This document shows, one piece after another, positions 1-11,389 of a stretch of 64,000 bases of DNA. Every line of letters begins with the position of its first letter. Positions within the stretch are counted from its first letter, which is position 1. The stretch is from contig JASJZC010000005.1 in NCBI GenBank assembly GCA_037178855.1, positions 4,278,001-4,342,000 of the forward strand, in the 5' to 3' direction. Source of the stretch: Oscheius sp. JU75. Its lineage: Eukaryota > Nematoda > Chromadorea > Rhabditida > Rhabditidae. The position numbers and the translations under genes are program-made. Under the pieces are notes generated by a model. It made no database searches, was not told the origin of the DNA, and saw nothing but the letters and a program-made list of their open reading frames with translations.

Positions 1-655
1 CCTGGTTGATAGCTAAGAGGTTGACCGACCCCAATCGAGTGGGATTGAGGAGAAAAAAGAAGAGTTGCACTTAGCCAAGATACTTGAGAGATTTTTGCGG
101 CTGAAAAGAACCCAAATCTGAACAAGAAGATATATGCACAGAGGTCATCCTCACCCGCACGAGTCGTACTGTTCGAGGAATCCAATATCGAATCGACGAT
201 CTCTCATTTCTTCCAAGAAAACGCTATCTTCCATCAAGGCTGAAACTATTAAACCCAATTCAAACAACTGATACCTCTACAAATCTTCACAAAAAGATTG
301 GACACTTTGGCTAGTTTCCATAGAATTTTAGGATCCAATGGAGAGGCCTCTTCGAATGGACCCGGACTCGCCCAAAGCAGATTTCTTGCTTCTCCAGGAG
401 CCACACTAACATACTTTCGAATGATTTCAAATCGTGAACTGTTATATACAACCTGGTCGTCCACCACAGCTTGAATCATCGTCTACAGACTTTTGTTCTT
501 TTGTTCAAACTAATTACCACGTGATGTCCTTGATCCACGAGAAGCTCACAGATCTGAGCATTGAAGGCAACATGGCTAAAGGAGAGTGTGGGAACGTAGA
601 ACAGAAGTCGAAGGGAAGAAACTGATTGGAAGACCAGAAAGAGGATGAAGTACAT
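1..655 (-). CDS. UDP-glucuronosyltransferase, N-terminal part (runs off window)
   Basis: Family 1 glycosyltransferase that conjugates UDP-sugars to small lipophilic molecules in the ER lumen. I start it at the ATG at 655, which opens a short signal peptide (MYFILFLVFQSVSS). The typical nematode UGT opening follows: LLFYVPTLSFSHVAFNAQIC, then a GHHVTMIQ segment. At least three introns of about 35 nt must be removed (for example near 496-530 and 241-280) to join the exons. A later exon carries the region around YDSCGFGFFSAAKI, which fits the SCGF/CG-x-G area of UGTs. The UDP-binding signature and the C-terminal membrane anchor lie beyond the left edge, so the gene is partial only because of the window. 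The family call is firm; substrate is unknown. Confidence 0.8.
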
Positions 656-982
656 GCGGATCCGACTGGCCAAGACCACCTGGGATAATTGTTACCGGAC
701 GAGACGGGCTAATTGAGGCGGAAGTCTCGACGTTCCCTTTCGCTTCGACTCTATCTGGTTTACCGCCCACCTTGTTTCAAACCGGGGGAAATCCGATCTC
801 TCCTACCTTTTTTACATGCGATCTCTCCATGCTTTTTTACTTTCAAATCAACTGTTGGTTTAGAGATAAGAAGATCGTGAATCTAGTTCTGAATGCAAAA
901 AACTCTCTCTGTGTGTAATATCTTCAACAAACTCAATTTATTCCTTTTAACTCTAACGCTTGCCTAATTGTTTGCAATAGTT

Positions 983-1657
983 ATGTTGTTCAAAATCAGA
1001 AATAGAGTTGTGTGCCCTATTCTCAAGATGGACTTTGACGTCGATTTGATAGTTCGTCCTGTCCTATCGCAAGAGCTTCCTCTTTGGTGGAAACCGCTGC
1101 GCAATCCTGGCTCCACGGAGGACATTACCAAAGGTTCCGAGTATCTTAAACATCTCACGTATGTCTTTCTGCGTCATCCATCAACTAACGTTTCCAGCTA
1201 CCACGGAGGTTTGAACACGGCTGTTTGGACTAGAAGAGAACCTGATGACCCGTGCCAGAAGTCGGAGGAATCTCCTTTACGCGACGCGGCTAAAGAACTG
1301 CAGCAAGTAGAAGAATCTCTGAAGTTGGGGAAGACCGACAGCAGCTGTAGTCAAGAAACAGTCGTAACGACCTCCAGTCTGGTGGAAGCCTGGCTAGAGA
1401 ACTCGTCCATTCTCGACGTGGGAACAGTGAAGATGGAGGAGACTATAGAGCTTGTGGTGTCGACGGCTTCAAGTGACCGAGTTTCTACCCAAACTGCAAT
1501 GGAGGCGGCTCTCGAAAAGGTAGATCCTCAGCTACTAGAACTTCCTTTGTCCGATAGTCCGAATGCCTGGATTGTCCTGCTTATCTTCCTCAGCTTCGTC
1601 ATTCTCCAACGAGTTTTTCTCGTTCCCACGGTAAACGGACAGTGCAACGCACCGTAG
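983..1657 (+). CDS. Orphan protein with a C-terminal membrane anchor
   Basis: I do not recognise this protein. The reading frame is long and open. A 39-nt in-frame GT-AG segment (about 1159-1197) is probably an intron, which would shorten the protein by 13 residues. The N-terminal part contains a Trp/Pro-rich segment (LPLWWKPLRNPGSTED); the middle is Ser/Thr/Glu-rich; near the C-terminus is one hydrophobic helix (AWIVLLIFLSFVILQRVFLV) followed by about ten residues. With no signal peptide, this looks like a tail-anchored protein facing the cytosol. A splice-acceptor-like tgcaatag sits just before the ATG at 983; the ATG at 1028 is an alternative start. It converges with the receptor gene ending at 1708. 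Function unknown. Confidence 0.5.
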   Translation: MLFKIRNRVVCPILKMDFDVDLIVRPVLSQELPLWWKPLRNPGSTEDITKGSEYLKHLTYVFLRHPSTNVSSYHGGLNTAVWTRREPDDPCQKSEESPLRDAAKELQQVEESLKLGKTDSSCSQETVVTTSSLVEAWLENSSILDVGTVKMEETIELVVSTASSDRVSTQTAMEAALEKVDPQLLELPLSDSPNAWIVLLIFLSFVILQRVFLVPTVNGQCNAP

Positions 1658-1707
1658 AAGCCAGTCTTCGGCGATATTTTATAAAGTCAGTTTAACAAAT
1701 ATTTGGA

Positions 1708-2994
1708 TCACAGTTGGGAGGCAGATGCAGTCGAAACGACAATGGTACTTCTGGATTGAGGACGTCTGCAGAAGGCGCCTCGAAAGTGGAACGCGAGTAC
1801 AACGAGTCTGCGAAAGTACAAGTTTCCCGAGGAAGACTCACCCATCAAGAGCATGACAAATTTCCCAGGCAAAGGTTGTTGTGAAATAGACATATAGTCT
1901 ATCAGTATTCAAACTGGACAAGTAGTAAAAGTTGAACAACTCATAGAAGAATATTGAGCCTTGAATGACAGTCTAAACCTACTCTTTCCCATTTCTTTTT
2001 CATCATGCATACCTGAATGAAAAAGCGTTGTTCGATCTTCCTTCGGCCGCTCCGGAACGATCCACTTTGTCCCTGACTGACTGTCTTGTTCATCTGTCTC
2101 AACTGATAAAAGGATGAGAAATCCATGCAGGTCAGACACAGAAACACGGCTACTCCAGTATAGTAGTCGAAATAAATTGAGACCATTCGTCCGCATTCTG
2201 TGCTCGCAAAGTCCCAAGTGAAGGTGAATGAGTTGTAGACGATGAAACAGTTGTCAGTCCAGAAATAAGGTGTTGCATGGGCTGCCCCCAAAGACCAAAC
2301 TACTGCCAATACAAAACAAGTGTTTCGAACCGAGAGAATAGTTGAAGCCTGCAAAACGTCAGCTAAGATATACTGATTTTCACGGTCTACTCCACGTCTA
2401 ATTCGAACCTTGGTTCTTCGAACTCCTCTAATCTAAGCTCGTGGCTGTCATCAGACGTGGGAGTTTAGAACATTTTAGAATGAGTAGGCAGGAGTGATGG
2501 ACATGTGACTCTCATAGGAAATCGAGAGTTCAGAATGATTGACTAAACTTACTCTTTGCTGGAAGGACATGGTTATCAGACGATTGACAGAAATGGCCAA
2601 GTGCGAGTAGACACACGCATCCCAAAAGAAGATGTTGATCTGTCCCAAGCGTTTTCCAAGTAGAGAAGTTGATACGGAACTGTTGTGTTTCCTAAATATT
2701 CTCGTGTTAATGAACAAGAGGAAGAAACCAACATGGCTGTGCTTGGACCACACCAGCTCAAAAAGACGATCAGTACACCTAGATTGGCTATCGAATGAGA
2801 TACACATAGGAGACCAAAGGAGTTTTTCAAAATGGGATTTCTCCAAACAACCAGAATAGCAAGCGCATTCCAGCAGACACCTAGTCCTCCGACCTAAAAC
2901 TTCGAAAAAGTTCGGATTGAATACCTACGACAAAAATGACGGAAGAGACCAAAGTATACTGCCATGCTGGGATGACGGGGTCGGTCGCGTTCAT
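1708..2994 (-). CDS. Nematode Srx-family chemoreceptor (7-TM GPCR)
   Basis: A seven-transmembrane receptor of the nematode serpentine class Srx, expected in chemosensory neuron membranes. Start is the ATG at 2994 (MNATDPVIPAW, an N-glycosylation site before TM1). A 35-nt intron joins this to VGGLGVCWNALAIL. Next come the family signature RNPILKNSFGLLCVSHSIAN, an FFWDACVYSHLAISVNRL stretch for TM3, the ATPYFW...C...Y extracellular segment, RFFIQTVIQGSIFFYE for TM6 and TTTFAWEICHALDG for TM7. About six introns are needed; one between TM2 and TM3 has two possible acceptors, and one (about 2350-2545) is longer than usual. No frame break is evident. Ligand and cell of expression are unknown. It is the only Srx gene in the window. 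Confidence 0.85.
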
Positions 2995-3107
2995 TCAGTG
3001 AGCTCGTTTCACAAGAGTGAACTCGGAATGGGCGGGCAAGTAACGGGCCTCGAAAATTCAAAACAGTCGAGTATTCGAAGCTTTATTCACTGTTTTGCGA
3101 TAAAAGT

Positions 3108-3721
3108 CTAGACGATAGCCAGATCGGGCTCTTCGTCGGCTTCTTCGTCCAGAGTCGGTTCATTGGGGACTTCGAAAAGGAGACATTTTTCAGTGAGGAT
3201 TGTGACACATTTTTCGTCATTGGCCTCTTCGGATCGTACTCCTCCCCGGACTACGGACATATGTTCCAATTCCTCCTTTTCCTTTTCATCCTCGTCTTCC
3301 AATTCGCTCATTCTTTTTTACTTTGCTCGGATCTGTCTCATCTGCAAAAGCAGTCTTCTCGTAGTTGTTGGGCTCGGTCGCGAACAGTTTTTGGCCATTG
3401 GATCGTGATTCCGTAGGCTGTGTGACATCTTCCTTCAGTTATAGATTCTTACTCTTGACACTTTTCTTCGTCTCTTCCTTGGCTGTTTCCATTCTGCTGC
3501 TAGTCTCCTTCTTCTTCGCCATGTTTTCATTGCTGCTCGTTCGAGATTCCGAGCAGCCTGTTGCAGTGTCCTCGTCTTATTCTACTGCTTCTGTACCTTC
3601 CTCGAGTCTTACCGCTCGTTATCCGACTTGTGGGTGCAGTGAAGAAGAAGAGCAGGTAGAAGGACGGGTAGGAACAGTCCCAACATCGAGTATCGAGCGA
3701 ATGTTGACTACTTCTCCACAT
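3108..3721 (-). CDS. Possible small Lys/Glu-rich protein (weak call)
   Basis: A weak gene candidate. From the ATG at 3721 an open frame carries a hydrophobic stretch (PSFYLLFFFTAP); a GT-AG removal leads to a Lys/Glu-rich segment starting MAKKKETSSRMETAKEETKK, and the last open frame (3311 to 3108) is strongly acidic and ends DEEADEEPDLAIV. I could not find one fully convincing set of introns joining all three pieces: the middle segment has competing frames. The opposite strand also has a long open frame here (3365-3748), which I read as antisense shadow of low-complexity codons. Head-to-head with the pseudokinase at 3821. No family recognised. Confidence 0.25.
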
Positions 3722-3820
3722 GACAAGTTTTCTCTTCAAATTACTTAATTACCTCTATTGAACAAAACAAATTTAGAAAAATTGTTCAGTTGTTAAAGAG
3801 CATCTACCACGCTTCTCGGA

Positions 3821-4544
3821 ATGGACGAAATAGACATTGGTGAGTCTACTATGGTGGTTTGACCCTTTCCGTTCAGATATGAGCACATCGGCTTCGTCGG
3901 CCAGTGAAGAGACGATGTGCGAGACGGCTCTGCTCAACTCGTGCGATACATGCCTCGAGACCTCGTGGAGCGAGTCGACAAACGACGAATTGACTAAGCT
4001 GAAGAAGTATGTAGAGCACGAAAGAAATTTGGGCGAGCATATCCCGTTGATCTTTGATCGATCCGATGGTTTCCAGTCGTTGACAGAATGGCTCACTAGC
4101 CACTGGGGTTCATTCCCTCTTCACACACATCTCACTGCTCGCATCGTTCAGGACGTTTCTGCCGCCTTGCTCTTCCTTCACAGACTCCACTTCTCCTACG
4201 GTTCTTCTCTCCCGGAAAATATCTTCCTCGACAGAAACTTCTCCGCCCATCTGCTAATTGAACAGCCACCGCGTGTCAGTGTTGGACGACTGGCTCTCGA
4301 GGAGGACATGTTCCTATTGGGAGAAACTTTCTACCGTCTGGTTACTGGTAAACAGGCTCTTTTCGACAAGAAGAAATACGTCAAACCGACGGCTACGACT
4401 CCCTATCACATCGACCAGGACGCTCTCAAACTTGCCATCAAACTGCTCAATCCCCACTCCAAGCATCGTCCGTCTGCTGGAGAAGTAATCCATTCATGGT
4501 GTAGCAATGCTGAAGACATCCGTGTCATCACGTCTCTTCTCTAG
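3821..4544 (+). CDS. Protein-kinase-like pseudokinase
   Basis: About 228 residues in two exons; a 37-nt intron at 3840-3876 follows MDEIDI. Residues from about 80 onward align with the C-lobe of Ser/Thr kinases: the helix E region (ARIVQDVSAALLFLHRLHF), a degenerate catalytic loop, helix F (EEDMFLLGETFYRLVTG) and the subdomain XI arginine (HRPSAGEVI). Where active kinases have HRDLKPEN this protein has YGSSLPEN, so the catalytic Asp and Lys are gone. No DFG or APE motif follows, and no glycine loop or VAIK lysine is visible in the Ser/Thr/Glu-rich N-terminal part. I therefore infer a catalytically dead scaffold. It lies head to head with a weak minus-strand gene and tail to tail with the MTP gene (24 nt between stops). 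Confidence 0.7.
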
Positions 4545-4567
4545 ACCTTTACAATAAACCGTAATCA

Positions 4568-7500
4568 TCACAATTGGTCGATTGGTACTCGTTCGAACGA
4601 CTTAAGATGTCGCGTCAGATGACTATTACACTGCTCTGTTGCCTCGGGATGCAGTTTGAATGTTTTTCCAGGCAGTACTTTCGTCTTGGTCAATTTCGGT
4701 GATCCCGTTTGATGGGTAGAAAGACTGAACACCAGGTATGCAGTTTCGAGTAGAGTTACCTGATTTGAATGTCTCCGCGATGGATCTGCTGGCAAACATG
4801 TTCATTCCTCTCCTCAGCCAATGCATCAGCCAGTACTCCAAACGAAGTTATCACACTGAGTTCAGATCCGACCAGACGTTGTGTCTTGCCATTGAAGCGG
4901 AGGTCTGCCTCAGCGGTAAGAGCAGCAGATACACTGAATAAACGAGACTGTTCTTTCGTTTAGACCACCTACTTTACGGAAAGGTCCGCGGAGATTTCCT
5001 TGTATTGCATGGAGATACCAACCGACGATATGACACTTACTGCGGCGGCTCCACGTGAGAAGAAGTTAACAGATGCCCCGGAGAAAAGAGGGAATGTAAC
5101 ATCGGATGTTCGCAGCACAATATTTCCCTGAAAAGGAGGATATTAGGTTCAGAAGAAAAGACAGACATTAAAGTATTTGACAGTCTGACCGTCCGCATTG
5201 GATACCAAGTCCATCATTGATCCTTTGTTGGAAAAGAGATGGTTGACGGGGAAGGTGTGCTCGAACAGAGACAATCGGAGAGCAGACGAGTGATCAGAGG
5301 AGATTTCTGTAATTGGGAGACCACCTTTCATCCAGAAGTCCATCTGAAAAGTGCGTTTTCTTCTAGAGAGTACGAGCTAAACCTCAAACAGCGAATGAAT
5401 TTTGCGACCGCGTTTAGCGAGGAGTCTGTAATCAGAACCACGGAAGTGTCCTTCGTCGAAGTGGGATGAGGCCTCGTGTTGCAAATTGAATGAATCGATA
5501 TCAGCCAGCGATTCCCAGTGTGAATGAGAATTGGCTATGAGAGATCTTTGAAGATAATTCGGACGGAAGACCTTGAAGGCTCTCATCCTTTTCCAAAAGT
5601 CTTCTTTCTGTAAACTAGTCTGGTCAATAAAACCCTTCTCTGACCAAGTCGTCTCGATCACTGGTCGACTTGATTTTACTGTAGAAGTACTGCCAACGCT
5701 CGTGGTCGTCCGGTGAGTTGGTCTCACTTCTCAAAACCAGTGTGGCCGAGTGTTGGAGTTCGGGAACGCAGCTGAAGAGAGAACATTTGAAATCATTTGA
5801 GAGACTCATACTTTGAGAGGATATCGACTGCTTGATGAGCATCAAGAATGCTCGTCTTTTGAGAACACGTGTCTCGGAACAGTTTGACAAGCCGCTGGAC
5901 TAGCGTCGTCTCATAGAAGGAACTGGGAAGACTGGACAGGAGACGAAGAGCCGCTGATTGAATCGAAGACGATTGTTGAGAACAGATCATTTCACGAGCC
6001 AGTTCGTATACTCTTAAAAGTATGAATTTAAATACTGAGAACGAGAAACCAACTGAGGAAGGGGAAGGTTCTGGAAGACTTCCAGTGTCCTGATCTTACA
6101 TAATTCTGATTGACACATGGTCAATTGCTCGAGGAACTTTTTGACTAGCTGAAAATAATGATATTGGTTAAACAGTAAAGCAAGTACGAACCCTGTCCTT
6201 TCCTTTATGACAAGAGTTGAGAGTAGATGTTGATCGGTCACACCTCTTTCGGAGAATTGTGGCCATTGCATTGGCAATCTTCCAATAATCATCAGAATCC
6301 TGAGGAGTCTCGATCAACCAATACTGAATACTTTTTTTTTTATTATAAATAGTTGACAGAAGAACTACCATCAGCTGTTTGTGCCATTTTTCGTCATTCG
6401 TGACCGAATGAGCTGCTCCGAACAGAAAGTCATCGAGAAACTCTGTTCCTTGAACGAAGAGAACTTCCCTCGCGATCAATAGACTCTCTGTCGTGCCAAT
6501 TGCTCCCAAAAAGTTGCCAATAACAGGCAGAATTGGTTCATTTTCAGGGCTTTGGATAGCTCTTCCCCATTCTCCCGGTGTGGCCTTCTTGGCAGCGTCG
6601 AATATTTGGGCGTAGAGAGACGAATGCTGCTTACAAGTGTGAGTGTCTCCCATATCGAACAGATGCTCGCGATACTTTTGTAGAAGTGAAAGCAGCTGAG
6701 TCCAGTTGATGATCTAACAATGAATAAGACTACCTCTGGACGTTTCCCCGAACTCTTGACTACTTGCTCATACAGCTTATCACCAACTTTGGTCAAACCG
6801 AGGATGTTTGTAGCACATTCATCGGCTTTCAGGCCTTCACAAAGATGTTCCGCGTAATACTGAGTTCTATTGGTAATTTCCACCCGAGTTCTGGAGACCA
6901 TTGACTATCTGTAGCTTGAATACAAACCTGCTCTCGAGTTGAAATCCCCATCGGTCGTCGAACGGTGTCCGTACGGACAGTAGCTCGATGGCATCAATGA
7001 TGATGATATCCGCGTCGACCTTTGTGTTCTGTCTGAAATTCTGTTTAATTCGACAAGAAGAAAGAAATACGTATAAAGAACATCTTGGTTATAGTGAAAG
7101 TAATCTTGATACTCGATTTTCGTAAAGTTGTTCTCTTTTCGTCCGATATCACATCCGTCAATGACACGACGGAACTTTTTGTTCTCCGGTCGACCGAACT
7201 GTACTCGACACTTTCCATACACGGTATCCTGAACAATCTAAACGGAATAATCTTTAAACATACGACAGTTTGGTCGTCTCCTTCACCGTTGAGGGCGGGT
7301 GTGTAAATGAGATTGACCAGCGAGAAGAGGACATTCCAGTTGGCTGTGATGGCTCCTCCTTCAGTATCGATGAACACAGAGTTGATGTTGTTTCCACCTT
7401 GTACAAACGATATGAAAATGTCGGGCAGATTCATTTCACAGGCACCAGAACGACAGGCCGTCATCTGAAAAATGTTCGGTTTTAGAATTGACAACGTAAA

Positions 7501-7803
7501 ACACCTTGAATCTGGCCAGAACGTCTCCAACTGGGTCATAGTGGAGTGTTTCAAAGGAGAAGTTTCCGCCTATCACAATCGAAGGAGTGTCAAGCTTGTG
7601 CTCAATATCATCATAAACCAGCGTTTCCGTCTCGAAAGTGTAGTCTACTTTGAGCAATCTGAGAGACATTCTGTCTTTTGAGAGGGCGATTACCTGTTGA
7701 CTGCCTCGCCTGCCTTTGGCGGATTTTTGACGAGATCCACGACGACAGGCTCTCGAATGGCCAACGTGCCGGCCACAATAGTCAAGCAGACAAGCAGAAT
7801 CAT
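4568..7803 (-). CDS. dsc-4: Microsomal triglyceride transfer protein large subunit (DSC-4-like)
   Basis: ER-luminal lipid transfer protein that loads lipid onto nascent apoB/vitellogenin-type lipoproteins, working with protein disulfide isomerase. The ATG at 7803 opens a clean signal peptide (MILLVCLTIVAGTLA). The next exon (LLKVDYTFETETLVYDDIEH) matches the N-terminal beta-barrel start of vitellogenin-type lipid transfer proteins. The middle exons are helical, for example around GTEFLDDFLFGAAHSVTNDE. The C-terminal exons (ITEISSDHSSALRLSLFEHT, a GNIVLRTSDVTFPLFSG strand, and the ending VLPGKTFKLHPEATEQCNSH) resemble the MTP C-terminal lipid-binding sheet. With about 14 introns of roughly 40 nt removed I estimate 880 residues, close to the usual 890. 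The alternative, vitellogenin itself, is much longer and has a vWD domain, not seen here. Confidence 0.8.
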
Positions 7804-8690
7804 GCTGACCGATGAAACGGGACGACTTGGATGGCTAACGGTTGCAGAACAAACAGAGCTGATAAGGAGTCGGGAAGACTACGTACGTATAAGGACACGT
7901 ATGCTTGAGACTGATCTTTATTCGGAATCAGGACTTTTTTGAATGGGTTATGGTTCGCATCAATTACTTTGTGGTTGGCCTAGAAATGTGTTCACGACAG
8001 TACAAAGTTCGAGTATGGCCATAGACGAGGAAGGATCATTTCCCGAGGGAGTACATCTTCATAATAGTCACGTTTGCGGCTTTTCTTCCAGTTTTATCGC
8101 AGTTTGTTCCGTTCAATTGGATGGTGGATAGAAACACTGTTTGAATGGCTGTTTTGACGGAGTACTTGTCTGTCCCAGAAGACTCGAGGGATTTCGAGAG
8201 GGAATTCGGAATTCATGCATAATTGGTGTAAACAAAATAGGCCATTTCAGCGCCGGATAGTTTGTCCGATTCCATTCAGAACAAAAGAATCTATGAGCGA
8301 CTATCCATAAAAATTGTAGTCAATGCTATCCCACCATTTTCTCTCGACAATCAAAAGAGTGTGCTCTGAAAATCTGGGGCAAACATAGAGGCAATCTCAT
8401 TAGTCGAACTCCTCCTTGTGTGCACTTCATCAACTTTTTCACACTGATCATTTCCTTTCTTTAGTCACTTGACGGCCGTTAATCTTCCCGAACGGACCCT
8501 CCGTCGACGTCTTCATTATCTGGTCCCCTTTCGGACTTTTCTGGTAACAGTCGACTTGTTTATCCAGATCTCTAATCGTCTGTGGGCGCAATAGCCACCG
8601 TCTCTCGACTGATAGAGGGGTTCAGAGCAATTAGACAGTCAGTTGACTACCTCTCCCATTATCATTTATCCTTATTCTGGCCGACTTGAG
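7804..8690. other. Intergenic stretch, no gene supported
   Basis: About 890 nt between the divergent MTP and GPCR genes, presumably holding both promoters. Short open frames such as 7943-8131 have no recognisable domain, no convincing splice sites and no relatives I can name. I see no RNA gene here. Confidence 0.5.
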
Positions 8691-10141
8691 ATGAACTCGA
8701 CCAGTTTGGCTAGTGCCGAGGACAAGTTGGAGCATCTCTTCAAGCAGATCATGCAGCAGTACAAGTGCGAGAAGGTAGGACGGATTTAAATACTAACAAC
8801 AAGTCTAGGAACCACAAGAAACGCGTTGTGATCAGAGAGACATACACGCCTTCCTCATGGGACACGGATTCCTGCTCGTTTTCACGCTGGCCATGTTCGG
8901 AAACTGCGTCAATCTGCTCATCTACAACTCGGATCAGATTCGCTTCTATCTCGCCATTAGAATGCTGTGTACTCGTCTGGTATGTCTCATTTTCCTAACT
9001 AACTTTCCACCCCTGAAAAGTCCATATTTGAACCGTGAACTGTTCAGCTGATCAACTGCGCCACAATGCTTTTCCTCCTCCCACACGCCCTTCGAACGAT
9101 CGGCGCTTGGGAGGAAAACTCTGAAATGGACTTCTACTACTGGCAATATTTTCCCTACCAAGCATATTTCGTCAATGTTTTTGGATTCTGTGCCATGTGG
9201 TGAGTTGTCGAGTGGCGCAGATAACAATCTCTCCCTTTAGGATTACGGTAGTCATGACATCTGAATGCTACTTTCACTCGGTTTTCCCGAACTACTCGAA
9301 GAGTGTCTGTACCAAGAGAAACCTATACAAGTACTGTTGTTTCTTGAAATCAAACACCTAGATTTTCAGGACTTACGCAATCATGCTTGCAATTGGACTC
9401 GTTTTGGCTCTGAACTATCCGCTAAATAGAACAACCACATTGACCAAGGATCAGTGCAATCGAGATATTGTGGCTATCACGGCTTCTGAAGGTCACAATT
9501 TCTCCTATCAGACAAACTTCTTCTCTTTCAGATGAGACAGTAAAGATATTGGAACGGGTAATAACCGTTGCCCATCTTCTGCTGGCAATCCTCATTCCGA
9601 TGGCTCTTCTCATCTTCATGACCGTCTCAGTTTTCTGGCGTTTAGTTCTCTGTCGTGATCAGTCAACATCCCACTTCACGCCTGAGAAACGCTGTGTGAC
9701 TCGGATCACATTGATCACTACGAGTCTTCAATTGGTAGCAGAGTTACCGCCGATTCCTGTCTTCGTTGTCGCTAGTCTTGTCGGACCACAGGTCATCAAT
9801 CAGCCAGCTATCTGTGCTTGGAACACCATAGGTTCTTGATACACTCCCTTCTGTTCACTAGACGGTTCCAGGTGTGTTCCTCGGTCTCTGCAATATGAGT
9901 CTGAGCTTCTTCGTTTACATCATCTTCAGTCACAAGTTCCGGCAGATGGTTCAGAGGTAGGACAAATAGAAAGATAGAAATAAGATATTTCAGGCGTCTC
10001 CGAGAAGTAGCGACTGACTGTTTTCCATATATTTGTCGTTCGCGCAACAAAACTCTCGATTTGGAGAAGGTAGCAGATGTGAAGCAGAAAGAAACGGTCT
10101 TACAGGCGGAACGAAGTACTGAACAAGATGCCTTTCTTTAA
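8691..10141 (+). CDS. Class A (rhodopsin-like) neuropeptide-type GPCR
   Basis: A seven-helix receptor of about 385 residues. The ATG at 8691 gives an extracellular N-terminus with an N-glycosylation site (MNSTS). TM1 (FLLVFTLAMFGNCVNLLIYN) carries the conserved GN of class A receptors. TM3 ends in a modified DRY box (TSECYFHSVFPN), with Glu-Cys-Tyr in place of Asp-Arg-Tyr. TM5 (HLLLAILIPMALLIFMTVSV) and TM6 follow, then TM7 (IGVFLGLCNMSLSFFVYIIF) and a basic helix 8 (SHKFRQMVQRRLRE). The cytoplasmic tail ends with a Lys/Glu/Gln-rich stretch. All introns are 35-70 nt. The layout is closest to nematode FMRFamide-peptide-type receptors (frpr), but the ligand cannot be told. Stop codon at 10139-10141. 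Confidence 0.75.
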
Positions 10142-10413
10142 ATTTTCATGCTGTAGAGCTTCGAATAAATGGTTGCAAAAGACGGCGTTCGTCTGCTGAA
10201 AAACATCACTGATGCAAAAACAAGACTGGCTTCTAGTCTGATTCTCCTCTGCTAGATTTTGAAAAATACCGCCAATACAAAGTCAAAACTATTCTGGAGT
10301 ACTGTAATTCCGGCGCGCAGTTCAAACTACTTCAAAAATGTTTCCGTTTTCTGTACATTTTTATGCTTCTATCATTCTAGTCATTAATTTACAATTCAAC
10401 AATACAGATAAAA

Positions 10414-11389
10414 ATGAACAAGTGTCCCTCATTGCTGCGGTTACCGACACTCCATACAAAGATTTTTCAACAGTACGTCATTTTGGCTGTACAAAGAAGG
10501 CTAGTTATTCAACACACTAAGTAAGTAATATTCCTGTAGTCAAAAAGTTATGTTTCAGTTCATTCAGCGATGCAAGGATCGTAACTGTACGGGAAAAGCT
10601 AGACGAAGCCCGGTTCAAGGTTCTGACGATTCCAAACACGCTGTCAATTTCTAGGTAGGCTTGCATTCACTTTTAAGAACAACAACGTTGCAGAATACTG
10701 TCAACTCCTGCAATCGGTTTTTTGGTCATTCACGAGAACTTCACTGCAGCTTTTGTCCTTTTCCTCATTGCCGGTTTCACTGATATGGTTAGTGTTTCGG
10801 TCAGCAATATTGTTTTTACTAGGCAGACGGCTTCATTGCCCGGAACGTCCCCGGACAAAAGACCCTTCTCGGTTCCGTTCTCGATCCCGTATCAGACAAA
10901 TTGCTGATTAGTGTCATGTTCGTGACGATGTCGATGGTCTCACTCGTTCCAAGTACGTTGTTTCAATATAGTAGCCGATTTGTTTAGCACCGTTGACAGT
11001 TCTCGTAATATTACGCGATGCTCTTCTAATATCTGGAGGCTTTTACAAAAGATACAAAACATTGGAGCCACCGATCTCTTTGAAACGGTAAACTATTAGC
11101 ATTTAGTAACTGGATTATTTCAGTTTTTTCAACCCCGAAGTTTCTTCTATGCAAATTATTCCAACGCGTGTGAGCAAACTAAACACGGCGCTTCAGCTAG
11201 CCGTGGTTGCATGCTCCCTCGCCCAGCCCGTCTTCAATCTTGGTGACGTGTATCAAGATTTTCTATGCATTTTGAGGTAAGTACTCATCCTTGTTTGAAA
11301 TCTGAACATGCTTTAGTGTGAGCACAGCGATCACGACTGTTTACTCCGGCCTTCAGTACGCCAGAGGTACTGCTTTTAGACGTGTCTAA
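10414..11389 (+). CDS. crls-1: Cardiolipin synthase (CDP-alcohol phosphatidyltransferase)
   Basis: Joins CDP-diacylglycerol and phosphatidylglycerol to make cardiolipin in the inner mitochondrial membrane. The key evidence is the CDP-alcohol phosphotransferase signature D-G-x2-A-R-x8-G-x3-D-x3-D, read as ADGFIARN...[10 protein letters not shown] across the exon starting near 10824; all catalytic Asp residues are present. After it come [30 protein letters not shown], a FFNPE motif and [20 protein letters not shown], all in the order seen in animal CRLS1. The N-terminus from the ATG at 10414 is rich in basic and hydrophobic residues without acids ([16 protein letters not shown]), as expected for mitochondrial import. 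A longer frame from the ATG at 10338 is out of frame with the enzyme. Seven or so short introns. Confidence 0.9.

Noticed and set aside
3365-3748. Plus-strand open frame of 127 codons with Phe/Leu/Ser-rich translation
   Set aside because: It lies opposite a Lys/Glu-rich frame; Phe/Leu/Ser bias is the expected shadow of Lys/Glu codons on the other strand. No splice or family support.
10338-10520. ATG at 10338 as an upstream start for cardiolipin synthase
   Set aside because: Its frame differs from that of the enzyme and ends in a stop after 60 codons; the ATG at 10414 gives a mitochondrial-type leader in the right frame.
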